Part shown: piece after piece, positions 13,593 to 27,019 of the stretch
Numbering within the stretch: the stretch's first letter is position 1
Layout: the number at the start of each line of letters is the position of its first letter
NCBI GenBank assembly: GCA_012295275.1
Contig: CM022679.1
Coordinates: 22,583,915-22,647,914 of the forward strand
Reading direction: 5' to 3'
DNA length: 64,000 nt
Source of the DNA: Chrysomallon squamiferum
Lineage: Eukaryota; Mollusca; Gastropoda; Neomphalida; Peltospiridae
Program-made: the position numbers and the translations under genes
Notes under the pieces: generated by a model
Told to the model about the DNA's origin: nothing
Database searches by the model: none
What the model saw: the letters and a program-made list of their open reading frames with translations, nothing else

Positions 13593-13608
13593 ATGGCGTC
13601 TCGGATAG
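13593..13608 (+). pseudogene. Micro start exon 8 (MASRI), donor lost
   Basis: ATGGCGTCTCGGATAG is followed by gaaggc, so the donor GT has become GA. The exon body is kept but splicing from the equivalent site should fail. Confidence 0.45.
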
Positions 13609-13850
13609 GAAGGCGTTCCTTCAGTCGTTTTACTTTGTTGATTTAGGCGACATTTATTTAATCTAAACATTTTGCAAACATTTAGCTTTCTTTTATCTTT
13701 AAATCATTGATAATTGTCCTGATATGTTTTAGTTTTCATATCTTTCATAATATTCTTTTGTATTATCATTACATCATTACAAGCGACTTAAAACTGATGA
13801 GTGCAGGTCAAATTAGTTATTTTAGTACAAAATATTTAATACAATAACAT

Positions 13851-13881
<31 letters not shown>

Positions 13882-14455
13882 CACTCACAGTCTTTTTCTT
13901 TTACTATTTTTCTTCCAGTTAATTCATATAAATACTTATTGTTTTTCACTATGCTCATTATTTTCATAAGAAATGGAAATCGAAATTCCACACAATCCAA
14001 TTTCTCCGTTTTTCTTAATTAATACACAAGAAATTATGTTCATTTATCATTTCTGATTAAGTTTTTAAAATCATAAACAGTAATAAAACAATATTATTAT
14101 TTTAATGAATCCGCGTTTGTTTTTCTTTTTATTCTTTTTGTCTTGGTATTTTCATTTTTATTTCCCTCTTCCTGTTTTGACGGGTGTTCTGATTCGGGCG
14201 CTGGTAACAGTTTTCTTATAAACGGTTATATTTATAATCTGTATCTGCGACTGGCTGATAAATTAAGTGACACTCGCTAACGTTTCATTGGACGGTTATG
14301 ACATCGTCGAATTAGCTATGTTCACCTTGGTGATTTAAGGGAATTATGTTGCAAACTAAGTGGTATTAGTTTTACATACACATAGAGTAGTTTATTAACA
14401 TATTTCTTTTACTGAATTATTTACGTATTTAATATGTAGTATAGATATCTTAAGT

Positions 14456-14598
14456 CAGGGGTGCCCAATACATCGATCGAATGACACTAAAAAATAGCCT
14501 ATCATCCATCCTGCAGCCATAATAAATGTTTTGCGTTTTTATTGTTGGTAGATCATTTAAAAAGTACATCGCAAGCCAAACAAGTGTGGGCACCCCTG
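14456..14598. mobile_element. hAT-type MITE
   Basis: A 143-bp element begins CAGGGGTGCCCA and ends with the perfect reverse complement TGGGCACCCCTG. The flanks are atcttaagt on the left and atctaagt on the right, consistent with an 8-bp hAT target duplication (nTCTAnAn type) with one extra T on the left. No coding capacity, so it is non-autonomous. Confidence 0.75.
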
Positions 14599-14911
14599 AT
14601 CTAAGTAAACAATATGTTGCGAATGATTTCTACTTCTAGTCTTATGTTGTTGTTTATGTTTTACTGATGTTCTCAATTCATGACCTTAATTATGTTTGTT
14701 GGTCAGTTATTAATTATTTGAATGATATTATTTCAGTGAATGATTTGCGAATATTTTGATTTATTCAGCAAAGACGAAAAACAATTAAGAATCCTACAAA
14801 ACAAAAACAACAATAATTTAGAAAAGAAAATATAAAGAGAGAAAGATAGAAAACGAGAAAAATATCATCATCATCATCATCATTATTATTATTATTATTA
14901 TTAACTTTCAG

Positions 14912-14962
14912 ACTTCCGTTCGAGACAAATTTTGAAACATAGACGTAAAAAATCCACTAAAT
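14912..14962 (+). CDS. Locus 1 candidate exon: basic segment
   Basis: A 51-nt stretch between the acceptor aactttcag and the donor gtaagt, phase 1 in and 1 out. It encodes FRSRQILKHRRKKSTK, a strongly basic peptide. If included it would put a long positive stretch before the hydrophobic exon at 15391. If skipped, the micro start exon joins that exon directly and gives a standard signal peptide. It sits beside (ATT)n, so chance is possible. Confidence 0.4.
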
Positions 14963-15027
14963 GTAAGTAAATGCTTATTGCTAGTTTTGAACATACGACA
15001 CCAATTATTATCGATTGTTATTACGAT

Positions 15028-15051
15028 TATTATTATTTTTATTATTATTAC

Positions 15052-15105
<54 letters not shown>

Positions 15106-15133
15106 GATTATTACTTTTTTTATTATTATTACG

Positions 15134-15200
<67 letters not shown>
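15028..15200. repeat. (ATT)n microsatellite
   Basis: Nearly pure ATT/TTA triplets with a few TTACGATTA interruptions. The three overlapping open frames here are low-complexity and not genes. Confidence 0.95.
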
Positions 15201-15202
<2 letters not shown>

Positions 15203-15390
15203 TTAATTTTGTATTGAGCTGTGAGTAAATTAGATTGGATTATAGCTTATTAATTCATTATTGTTTAAACAATGGTGAGATAGTTAGACTGGATTATAAA
15301 TATATTTATTTATTATTTTTCTTTAATCCAGTGGTGTGGTAATTGCACTGGATTATAATAAATAATTATATATATATTTTTTTTTTTCAG

Positions 15391-15471
15391 CGATTATTTT
15401 AATTGTATTACTGGCACACGATTTCGCAACTTCCACTGGAGTTTCCGAATCAATTTTTGAAAAAAATATCA
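15391..15471 (+). CDS. Locus 1 exon: signal-peptide-like hydrophobic segment
   Basis: An 81-nt exon between a strong acceptor (T-run then cag, ending 15390) and the donor gtgaga, phase 1 in and 1 out. The first codon is completed by the upstream exon: G gives Ala, T gives Ser. The translation reads IILIVLLAHDFATSTG and on to SESIFEKNI. Joined to a MASRT or MATVK start exon it has the n-, h- and c-regions of a secretory signal peptide, with likely cleavage near FATS/TG. The start residues and the hydrophobic core lie on different exons, so secretion would depend on splicing. Membrane anchoring is less likely because the hydrophobic core is only about 9-10 residues. Confidence 0.55.
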
Positions 15472-16795
15472 GTGAGATTTTAATTTTCTCTATTTCATTT
15501 TGCTTGTTCATTTTATCAAAACAGCCTTTAAAATACTGACCCAGAATATTCTCTGTATGTAAGATCTACAACGACTATACCGGAACTTTAGTCCTATTTA
15601 TGAAGCTTTACAAAGGATAACAATAGTTTAGAATAAATGCTAAATTAAGTTGTATCTTCACTAATGACAGCATTTCCTAAATTATGATATACTTCAAAAA
15701 ATATTTACTGTATCTTCTTAAAACATATTCCATAATAAATTATATCATTAGATTATGCCTTATAAGACACGTACGTATTATACAATTAGACATCCAACAC
15801 ACTGCGTAAACTCGAACATTGAAGACTTCAGTATTACTGAACTAATGACTCATAGCACCAGAGGGGTACTTGCAGAACTGCAAGATATTATTTGTGACTG
15901 ATAATTTCAAATACTAAATGTGTGTATGTATATATGTACATATTTTCACTGTGACAATTTGTCAGTCATGATACAAACACATATAATCATACACAGGGTG
16001 TACTGGAAAAATCTCTTCACTCTGTAGAAACGTTAGGCCGAAATTAGCTTTGTAAAGGCGAAAAAAACGAAGACAATACGACATTACCAAGCCACTGGCA
16101 GAAATTAAAATTAAACAACTTCATGCATACACTGATATTTTCATCATACAGATTGATGCCATAAATGATAATAGTGATTTAACAACAGTTTTATCCTTAT
16201 GTTTGTTTACGATTACTTGCAGCCGGCTTTCTCGAGTCTCGGTCAGTTGTAATCTTTTCTGTTTATGTGATTGTGTGCAGTCAGTTATCACGTCTTTCTC
16301 AGTTTAATTTGTACACAAGTTTAAAAGAACTGTTTATAGTCAAACCCTAACCACAAGAAATCATTTTTCCAGCTATTCATAGTTGGTCATATGATCGCTT
16401 TCTCCGTAACATAGGCGAAAGGTCTATATCAGTTAATGAAGTGATATAGAAAGAAATTTGGGTGTACTGTCCTTTAAAAATTACATAGAAACACAGAAGG
16501 CGTATTAATCTTTTTCATTACAGTTTCATGTCCTTGAAAGCAATGGAAACAAAGGAAATTCGCTGTCCAGTAGCAAAATGTATTCAGGTGGTCATCGGAT
16601 ACAAATGGAAACAAAATATACCGATATATGCAACATACAAGTTATAAAAACAAATAAAAAATAAAAAATAAAATAATATAAAAATGAAAAAAAGAATAGA
16701 CTTACAACTATTATCGTTGAAGGTACAACGACATTAATAACAGTAGGGCTCACTTCTTCCAGTCGAGTGAATCATTCATTTTATTCCCCTTGGAA
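15472..16795. other. Intron-like unique sequence
   Basis: I see no exon with both splice sites and phase 1 here. A possible acceptor at about 16500-16523 is followed by a 39-codon frame without a convincing donor. Confidence 0.5.
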
Positions 16796-17047
16796 AAATT
16801 TAATAATCCATGAGCTCGTCAATGTAACAAGCCTGTATATGCAGCACGTAATAACAACATTTAAGAAAATTAAGATGGAGTTGAAGAATTTGTTGTATAT
16901 ATTAAAGCACTCTCAATAATAGCTTGTTTCATTAACATAATAAACTACTAATTACTTTGAAACACATATTTGGATTTCAGGCTTAATGAATCAATAACTT
17001 GAAATGTTTTCTCTGTTTCAAACGATTCTTTATTTCTGATTTTCCAG

Positions 17048-17137
17048 AAAAATATATGATGAGAAGCATGCAAGAAATCCCAATATTAAATATTGAAAAC
17101 AAAGCACAAATTTTCATTATTCAAAAAATCAATTCAG
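17048..17137 (+). pseudogene. Locus 1 exon A1, donor lost
   Basis: 90 nt after ttttccag. It codes KYMMRSMQEIPILNIENKAQ and then IFIIQKINS. The equivalent donors of A2 and A3 read gttagt, but here the first base is A (attagt at 17138), so the 5' splice site is gone. The reading frame is intact, which implies a recent loss. Confidence 0.75.
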
Positions 17138-17159
17138 ATTAGTACTAATTTCGTTCATG

Positions 17160-17246
<87 letters not shown>

Positions 17247-18433
17247 ATCTATCTATCTATCTAGCTCTCTCTCTGTCTGTGTTTGTGACTGTTTATCTAC
17301 ATCTATCTGTTACTCTGTACACAGACACAGACAGACATATATATATATATATATATATATATGTTTATTTATTTATTTGTTTGTTATTCGTTTTATTTTA
17401 TTGATTTATTTATTTAGTTTTGTCAAATGCAAAGTCTTTCTTCGCCACAAGAAAATGCTTCACAGTTGCTAATGATTATTTAACTGAAATGTCCATCATA
17501 TGTCGTTATCAATTCATTAGAGAACGCAAATCATCATTGTCTTTCTTGTTGCTTATAAACAAGGATTTCTTAATGTAAGAAATAACTAAAAATAGGAATT
17601 ATTATTCGACATAAAGCTTCAAGTCGCTAACGTATCCATTTCCACTGGGTTCGAGAGGAAGCTTTATAATTTAACACGAAAAGAATGATAAGGTCATTCC
17701 CAGTACAACAGTTTAAATATATCTATATTTATAATTAAAAATAAAATAAGTTATTGGTAAAACAAACTTTACAAGTTTATGCCATTATACAAAGAAAAGA
17801 AATTGATGAAATTTTAATACCTCCTTTAAAGAATGAAGTATCTTACTTATTAAGAAATTGAAGTAGCCATCAGACCCAATATAATTTCAGAAAACAAGAA
17901 ATCATTTTTTTAAATGTTATTATTTACTTCACCCTTACCAAAATTATAGTTAGATTCATTTAGCTGTGTTTTCTTAAACTTTCTTCTTCTTCCTCTTGTT
18001 CTTTTACGCTCCCCACGGACAATTCATGCATTGCAAACGACTTCTATAAAAGTAATCTTAATTTCTATTTACTTTCTATCTAATTAATAATATCGGCAGT
18101 TCAGTCCAGTAATGGCAAAGATGTTATTCGATAACAATATACAAATATAATTTACAATATTTATCTGGAAATTTTAAAGAAAAATGTAATAATCCATGAG
18201 CTCGTTAATGTAACAAGCCTATATATGCAGCACGTAATAACAACATTTAAGAAAATTAAGATGGAGTTGAAGAATTTTTTGTATATATTAAAGCACTCTC
18301 AATAATAGCTTGTTTCATTAACATAATAAACTACTAATTACTTTGAAACACATATTTGGATTTCAGGCTTAATGAATCAATAACTTGAAATGTTTTCTCT
18401 GTTTCAAACGATTCTTTATTTTTGATTTTCCAG

Positions 18434-18523
18434 AAAAATATATGATGAGAAGCATGAAAGAAATTCCAAGAGTAAATATTGAAAACAAAGCAAAAGTTTT
18501 CATTATTCAAATATTCAATTCAG
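18434..18523 (+). CDS. Locus 1 exon A2
   Basis: A 90-nt exon, acceptor ttttccag and donor gttagt, phase 1-1. It reads KYMMRSMKEIPRVNIENKAK and then VFIIQIFNS. It differs from A1 and A3 at a few residues. A (TC)n tract begins about 25 nt after the donor. Confidence 0.65.
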
Positions 18524-18545
18524 GTTAGTACTAATTTCGTTCATG

Positions 18546-18654
<109 letters not shown>

Positions 18655-19799
18655 AGCTCTCTCTCTGTGTTTGTGACTGTTTATCTACATCTATCTGTTA
18701 CTCTGTACACAGACACAGACAGACATATATATATATATATATATATGTTTATTTATTTATTTGTTTGTTATTCGTTTTATTTTATTGATTTATTTATTTA
18801 GTTTTGTCAAATGCAAAGTCTTTCTTCGCCACAAGAAAATGCTTCACAGTTTTGGATTATTTAACTGAAATGTCCATCATATGTCGTTATCAATTCATTA
18901 GAGAACGCAAATCATCATTGTCTTTCTTGTTGCTTATAAACAAGGATTTCTTAATGTAAGAAATAACTAAAAATAGGAATTATTATTCGACATAAAGCTT
19001 CAAGTCGCTAACGTATACATTTCCACTGGGTTCTAATTTAACACGAAAAGAATGATAAGGTCATTCCCAGTACAACAGTTTAAATATATCTGTATTTATA
19101 ATTAAAAATAAAATAAGGTATTGGTAAAACAAACTTTACAAGTCTATGCCATTATTCAAAGAAAAGAAATTGATGAAATTTTAATATCTCCTTTAAAGAA
19201 TGAAGTATCTTACTTATTAAGAAATTGAAGTAGCCATCAGACCCAATATAATTTCAGAAAACAAGAAATCATTTTTTAAATCTTATTATTTACTTCACCC
19301 TTACCAAAATTATAGTTAGATTCATTTAGCTGTGTTTTCTTAAACTTTCTTCTTCTTCCTCTTGTTCTTTTACGCTCCCCACGGACAATTCATGCATTGC
19401 AAACGACTTCTATAAAAGTAATCTTAATTTCTATTTACTTTCTATCTAATTAATAATATCGGCAGTTCAGTCCAGTAATGGCAAAGATGTTATTCGATAA
19501 CAATATACAAATATAATTTACAATATTTATCTGGAAATTTTAAAGAAAAATTTAATAATCCATGAGCTCGTTAATGTAACAAGCCTATATATGCAGCACG
19601 TAATAACAACATTTAAGAAAATTAAGATGGAGTTGAAGAATTTTTTGTATATATTAAAGCACTCTCAATAATAGCTTGTTTCATTAACATAATAAACTAC
19701 TAATTACTTTGAAACACATATTTGGATTTCAGGCTTAATGAATCAATAACTTGAAATGTTTTCTCTGTTTCAAACGATTCTTTATTTTTGATTTTCCAG

Positions 19800-19889
19800 A
19801 AAAAGATATGATGAGAAGCATGGAAGAAATTCCAATAGTAAAAATTGAAAACAAAACACAAATTTTCATTATTCAAATATTCAATTCAG
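19800..19889 (+). CDS. Locus 1 exon A3
   Basis: A 90-nt exon, acceptor ttttccag and donor gttagt, phase 1-1. It reads KDMMRSMEEIPIVKIENKTQ and then IFIIQIFNS. It directly precedes the B-exon array. Confidence 0.65.
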
Positions 19890-19911
19890 GTTAGTACTAA
19901 TTTCGTTCATG

Positions 19912-19994
<83 letters not shown>

Positions 19995-22177
19995 CTGAGC
20001 GTTTGTGTGTTTGTTTGTGTATATATATATATATATATATATATTTGTATATGTTTATATTATTACAGTTCTAAATTCAGAAATTCTGAGATATTTTATA
20101 ATTGATGTTTATGTGATTCTTTCGTAATTACTAGTAGATTGGTGGTAGTTTTAGTAGTAGCATCTTTGTTGTCGCTGTTTATATTAAAGGAAAGCCATTA
20201 TATTATACATTATCCGATAAAGGAATATTACAGTTTCTGACATTTCTCTTTGTTGTTCATTTTGTCCAAGACAAAATCATTCTTCGCCGCAAGACAGTAA
20301 TTCATGGTTGTTAGTGATTATTTAATTGAAAGATCCACCATATTTCCTTAACAGTTCTTTAGACAGCGTAAATCATACTAATTAAGTTCATTTTGTCTGC
20401 CTTACTAAAAAAAATAATTTCGGATGTTAGAAAGAACCAAGAATCGGTATTCTTTTTTCGAGATAAATTTTAAAATTGTTAAATTATAAATTTGCAGTCT
20501 GTTCTAGAGGACGCTTTATGTGAAACACCAACAGAATAATAACGTCACTACTATGTTACAGTAATTTCACTATATCTGCATTTATTTATAAAAGGAAAAT
20601 ATCGTCTTCGTGAAAGAATCTTTACAAATCTATGGTAGTCTTCAAAGAAACAAATTGATGAAACATTTTGAAACCTCATTCATATCTTTAAAGACTCGAA
20701 TATCATACTTATTAAGAAAGAGAAACACCTGTTAGATGCAATATAATTTTAGATCACCAGTAATATTTGTTCAAACTTATTATTTACTGCATAGGTAGTC
20801 AAATGATAGTCACATTCTCTTCGTGGACTTTTCTTCACATTCCTTCTTCTTCCTCTCATTCAACTTTCCACGGCCTATTCATTTATCAACAGTGATGTCT
20901 AGCAAACAAATCTTAATGTCTTATTTCTTTCTACCTATATATTAAATCCGAGAGTTACGTTCAGTGATGACAAAGATGGTATTAGATATGAATATGCAAG
21001 CAGAATTTGTAATAATTGCCATAATTTTTAATCTATGAGACCATTAGTGTAACAACATAAATCCTACTCTATACGTTCATTGTTCTTGCTAACAAAAAAT
21101 GTTTTCTAATGTTAGAAATAACAAACAATATCGTAATTATTGTTCGACAAAAAGCTCGAAGTCGCTAAATTATCAATTTGCAATGGGTTCCATAGGAAGC
21201 TTTATAATTAAACACACAAAGAACAATTTTACTGAAATATCCAGCATATGTCGTTATCAATTCTTTACAGAACATAAATAATCGTCGTCTCTGTTGTTGC
21301 TTATAACAAGTATTTCCTAATGTAAGAAATAACTAAAAATCGGAATTATTGTTCGACATAAAGCTTGAAGTCGTTAATTTATAAATTTGCACTGGCTTCG
21401 AGAGGAAGCTTTATAATCTAACACGAAAAGAATGATAACATCATTCCCAGTACAATAATTTAAATATTTCTGTATTTGAAATTAAATATAAAATAAGGTA
21501 TTGGTAAAAGAAACTTGACAAATCTATGCCATTCTTCAAAGAAAAGAAATTGATGAAATTTTAAAATCTCCTTTAAAGAATGAAATATCTTACTTATTAA
21601 GAAATTGAAATAGCCATGAGACTCAATGTAATTTCAGAGAACAAGAAATCATTTTTTTAAATGTTATTATTTACTTCACCCTTACCCAAATTATAGTTGG
21701 ATTCATTTAGTTGTGTTTTCTTAAACTTTCTTCTTCTTCCTCCTCTTGTTCTTTTCCCCCGGGCTATTCATGCATTGCCAAGATTTCTATAAAAGTAATC
21801 TTCATTTCTATTTACTTCCTATCTATTTAGTAATAACGACACTTCAGTCCAGTAATGTCAAAGACGTTATTCGATAAGAATATCCAAATATAGTTTACCA
21901 TATTTATCTGAACATTTTAAAGATAAATTTAATAATCCACGAGTCCGTTAATGTAACAAACCTGAACATGCAATACGTAATAACAACATTTAAAAAAATT
22001 AACATGGTTTTCATGTACTTATTTTATGTACTTAAAACAGATTCAATAATATGTTGTTTCATTAAGATAATAAACCATTAATTACATTAAAATACATATA
22101 GCTATTTTAGGCTTCACGAATCCACATGCTGAAGTGTTTTCTTAGTTTCAAATGATTCATTATCCTTGGTTTTCTAG

Positions 22178-22270
22178 ATATTTTAAAAGTTAAAGTTGAT
22201 GAAAATAATTTTGATGAAGCACTGTCGTCTCCCCAAAAAGGAGCTACGGATGGGATTCCTCAAATACAAG
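22178..22270 (+). CDS. Locus 1 exon B1
   Basis: A 93-nt exon, acceptor ggttttctag and donor gtaaaa, phase 1-1. It reads ILKVKVDENNFDEALSSPQK and then GATDGIPQIQ. It differs from the other B exons by Val for Ile at the sixth residue. When B follows A or B, the junction codon is GAT (Asp). Confidence 0.7.
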
Positions 22271-22313
22271 GTAAAATTTATGACTAATAATTTCATTTAG
22301 ATAATCAAATAAT

Positions 22314-22417
<104 letters not shown>

Positions 22418-24576
22418 TCTGAGCGTTTGTGTGTTTGTTTGTGTATATATATATATATATATTTGTATATGTTTATATTATTACAGTTCTAAATTCAGAA
22501 ATTCTGAGATATTTTATAATTGATGTTTATGTGATTCTTTCGTAATTACTAGTAGATTGGTGGTAGTTTTAGTAGTAGCATCTTTGTTGTCGCTGTTTAT
22601 ATTAAAGGAAAGCCATTATATTATACATTATCCGATAAAGGAATATTACAGTTTCTGACATTTCTCTTTGTTGTTCATTTTGTCCAAGACAAAATCATTC
22701 TTCGCCGCAAGACAGTAATTCATGGTTGTTAGTGATTATTTAATTGAAAGATCCACCATATTTCCTTAACAGTTCTTTAGACAGCGTAAATCATACTAAT
22801 TAAGTTCATTTTGTCTGCCTTACTAAAAAAAATAAGTTCGGATGTTAGAAAGAACCAAGAATCGGTATTCTTTTTTCGAGATAAATTTTAAAATTGTTAA
22901 ATTATAAATTTGCAGTCTGTTCTAGAGGACGCTTTATGTGAAACACCAACAGAATAATAACGTCACTACTATGTTACAGTAATTTGACTATATCTGCATT
23001 TATTTATAAAAGGAAAATATCGTCTTCGTGAAAGAATCTTTACAAATCTATGGTAGTCTTCAAAGAAACAAATTGATGAAACATTTTGAAACCTCATTCA
23101 TATCTTTAAAGACTCGAATATCATACTTATTAAGAAAGAGAAACACCTGTTAGATGCAATATAATTTTAGATCACCAGTAACATTTGTTCAAACTTATTA
23201 TTTACTGCATAGGTAGTCAAATGATAGTCACATTCTCTTCGTGGACTTTTCTTCACATTCCTTCTTCTTTCTCTCATTCATCTTTCCACGGCCTATTCAT
23301 TTATCAGCAGTGATGTCTAGCAAACAAATCTTAATGTCTTATTTCTTTCTACCTATATATTAAATCCGAGACTTACGTTCAATGATGACAAAGATGGTAT
23401 TCGATATGAATATGCAAGCAGAATTTGTAATAATTGCCATAATTTTTAATCTATGAGACCATTAGTGTAACAACATAAATCCTACTCTATACGTTCATTG
23501 TTCTTGCTAACAAAAATGTTTTCTAATGTTAGAAATAACAAACAATATCGTAATTATTGTTCGACAAAAAGCTCGAAGTCGCTAAATTATCAATTTGCAA
23601 TGGGTTCCATAGGAAGCTTTATAATTAAACACACAAAGAACAATTTTACTGAAATATCCTGCATATGTCGTTATCAATTCTTTACAGAACATAAATAATC
23701 GTCGTCTCTGTTGTTGCTTATAACAAGTATTTCCTAATGTAAGAAATAACTAAAAATCGGAATTATTGTTCGACATAAAGCTTGAAGTCGTTAATTTATA
23801 AATTTGCACTGGCTTCGAGAGGAAGCTTTATAATCTAACACGAAAAGAATGATAACATCATTCCCAGTACAATAATTTAAATATTTCTGTATTTGAAATT
23901 AAATATAAAATAAGGTATTTGTAAAACAAACTTGACAAATCTATGCCATTCTTCAAAGAAAAGAAATTGATGAAATTTTAAAATCTCCTTTAAAAAATGA
24001 AATATCTTACTTATTAAGAAATTGAAATAGCCATGAGACTCAATGTAATTTCAGAGAAAAAGAAATCATTTTTTTAAATGTTATTATTTACTTCACCCTT
24101 ACCCAAATTATAGTTGGATTCATTTAGTTGTGTTTTCTTAAACTTTCTTCTTCTTCCTCCTCTTGTTCTTTTAGCCCGGGCTATTCATGCATTGCCAAGA
24201 TTTCTATAAAAGTAATGTTCATTTCTATTTACTTCCTATCTATTTAGTAATAACGACACTTCAGTCCAGTAATGTCAAAGACGTTATTCGATAAGACCAT
24301 ATTTATCTGAACATTTTAAAGATAAATTTAATAATCCACGAGTCCGTTAATGTAACAAACCTGAACATGCAATACGTAATAACAACATTTAAAAAAATTA
24401 ACATGGTTTTCATGTACTTATTTTATGTACTTAAAACAGATTCAATAATATGTTGTTTCATTAAGATAATAAACCATTAATTACATTAAAATACATATAG
24501 CTATTTTAGGCTTCACGAATCCACATGCTGAAGTGTTTTCTTAGTTTCAAATGATTCATTATCCTTGGTTTTCTAG

Positions 24577-24669
24577 ATATTTTAAAAGTTAAAATTGATG
24601 AAAATAATTTTGATGAAGCACTGTCGTCTCCCCAAAAAGGAGCTACGGATGGGATTCCTCAAATACAAG
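24577..24669 (+). CDS. Locus 1 exon B2
   Basis: 93 nt, ILKVKIDENNFDEALSSPQK then GATDGIPQIQ, same splice sites as B1. Base-identical to B3-B7 and B9. Confidence 0.7.
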
Positions 24670-24721
24670 GTAAAATTTATGACTAATAACTTCATTTAGA
24701 TAATCAAATAATTATCTCTCT

Positions 24722-24850
<129 letters not shown>

Positions 24851-27019
24851 TCTCTTTTTCTGAGCGTTTGTGTGTTTGTTTGTGTATATATATATATATA
24901 TATATATATTTGTATATGTTTATATTATTACAGTTCTAAATTCAGAAATTCTGAGATATTTTATAATTGATGTTTATGTGATTCTTTCGTAATTACTAGT
25001 AGATTGGTGGTAGTTTTAGTAGTAGCATCTTTGTTGTCGCTGTTTATATTAAAGGAAAGCCATATATTATACATTATCCGATAAAGGAATATTACAGTTT
25101 CTGACATTTCTCTTTGTTGTTCATTTTGTCCAAGACAAAATCATTCTTCCGCAAGACAGTAATTCATGGTTGTTAGTGATTATTTAATTGAAAGATCCAC
25201 CATATTTCCTTAACAGTTCTTTAGACAGCGTAAATCATACTAATTAAGTTCATTTTGTCTGCCTTACTAAAAAAAATAAGTTCGGATGTTAGAAAGAACC
25301 AAGAATCGGTATTCTTTTTTCGAGATAAATTTTAAAATTGTTGAATTATAAATTTGCAGTCTGTTCTAGAGGACGCTTTATGTGAAACACCAACAGAATA
25401 ATAACGTCACTACTATGTTACAGTAATTTGACTATATCTGCATTTATTTATAAAAGGAAAATATCGTCTTCGTGAAAGAATCTTTACAAATCTATGGTAG
25501 TCTTCAAAGAAACAAATTGATGAAACATTTTGAAACCTCATTCATATCTTTAAAGACTCGAATATCATACTTATTAAGAAGAGAAACACCTGTTAGATGC
25601 AATATAATTTTAGATCACCAGTAATATTTGTTCAAACTTATTATTTACTGCATAGGTAGTCAAATGATAGTCACATTCTCTTCGTGGACTTTTCTTCACA
25701 TTCCTTCTTCTTCCTCTCATTCAACTTTCCACGGCCTATTCATTTATCAGCAGTGATGGCTAGCAAACAAATCTTAATGTCTTATTTCTTTCTACCTATA
25801 TATTAAATCCGAGACTTACGTTCAATGATGACAAAGATGGTATTCGATATGAATATGCAAGCAGAATTTGTAATAATTGCCATAATTTTTAATCTATGAG
25901 ACCATTAGTGTAACAACATAAATCCTACTCTATACGTTCATTGTTCTTGCTAACAAAAAATGTTTTCTAATGTTAGAAATAACAAACAATATCGTAATTA
26001 TTGTTCGACAAAAAGCTCGAAGTCGCTAAATTATCAATTTGCAATGGGTTCCATAGGAAGCTTTATAATTAAACACACAAAGAACAATTTTACTGAAATA
26101 TCCTGCATATGTCGTTATCAATTCTTTACAGAACATAAATAATCGTCGTCTCTGTTGTTGCTTATAACAAGTATTTCCTAATGTAAGAAATAACTAAAAT
26201 CGGAATTATTGTTCGACATAAAGCTTGAAGTCGTTAATTTATAAATTTGCACTGGCTTCGAGAGGAAGCTTTATAATCTAACACGAAAAGAATGATAACA
26301 TCATTCCCAGTACAATAATTTAAATATTTCTGTAATTGAAATTAAATATAAAATAAGGTATTGGTAAAAGAAACTTGACAAATCTATGCCATTCTTCAAA
26401 GAAAAGAAATTGATGAAATTTTAAAATCTCCTTTAAAGAATGAAATATCTTACTTATTAAGAAATTGAAATAGCCATGAGACTCAATGTAATTTCAGAGA
26501 ACAAGAAATCATTTTTTTAAATGTTATTATTTACTTCACCCTTACCCAAATTATAGTTGGATTCATTTAGTTGTGTTTTCTTAAACTTTCTTCTTCTTCC
26601 TCCTCTTGTTCTTTTCCCCCGGGCTATTCATGCATTGCCAAGATTTCTATAAAAGTAATGTTCATTTCTATTTACTTCCTATCTATTTAGTAATAACGAC
26701 ACTTCAGTCCAGTAATGTCAAAGACGTTATTCGATAAGACCATATTTATCTGTACATTTTAAAGATAAATTTAATAATCCACGAGTCCGTTAATGTAACA
26801 AACCTGAACATGCAATACGTAATAACAACATTTAAAAAAATTAACATGGTTTTCATGTACTTATTTTATGTACTTAAAACAGATTCAATAATATGTTGTT
26901 TCATTAAGATAATAAACCATTAATTACATTAAAATACATATAGCTATTTTAGGCTTCACGAATCCACATGCTGAAGTGTTTTCTTAGTTTCAAGTGATTC
27001 ATTATCCTTGGTTTTCTAG

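Larger units (their letters stand above)
8100..14200 (+). repeat. Tandem array carrying micro start exons
   Basis: Diverged units of roughly 0.7-1.1 kb. Each has a cactaacttggcaa-like segment, gacctcgatgacgtagc, cgcatttcttagaactcccg, an ATGGCGTCTC micro-exon and an AT-rich tail with (AAC)/(ATA) runs. The gatgacgta element contains a CRE-like TGACGT about 70-80 bp before most ATGs. The unit near 11.95-12.1 kb has lost its ATG. The 12.3-13.45 and 13.45-14.15 kb segments are older, more diverged units. Confidence 0.8.

Noticed and set aside
14971-15228. Poly-Tyr, poly-Ile and poly-Leu frames
   Set aside because: Translations of an (ATT)n microsatellite.
16000-16060. acacagggtgtactggaaaa, reminiscent of a mariner-like terminal repeat
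   Set aside because: No matching inverted end or target duplication found nearby.
16528-16647. 39-codon frame MSLKAMETKEIRCPVAKC after a cattacag acceptor
   Set aside because: The possible GT at its end is in the wrong phase for the gene, and there is no paralogue among the other exons.
21099-21281. 60-codon open frame starting MFSNVRNNKQYRN, present in most of the 2.4-kb units
   Set aside because: It lies inside the intron, units 6 and 8 have single-base losses in the A-run that affect it, and the homologous segment elsewhere in the unit has stops. It is open only because the units are nearly identical.
22480-22520. Acceptor-like ttattacag followed by ttctaaattcag in each B unit
   Set aside because: Phase 1 reading meets TAA after about 19 codons without a GT donor in phase, so it is not a second exon of the unit.
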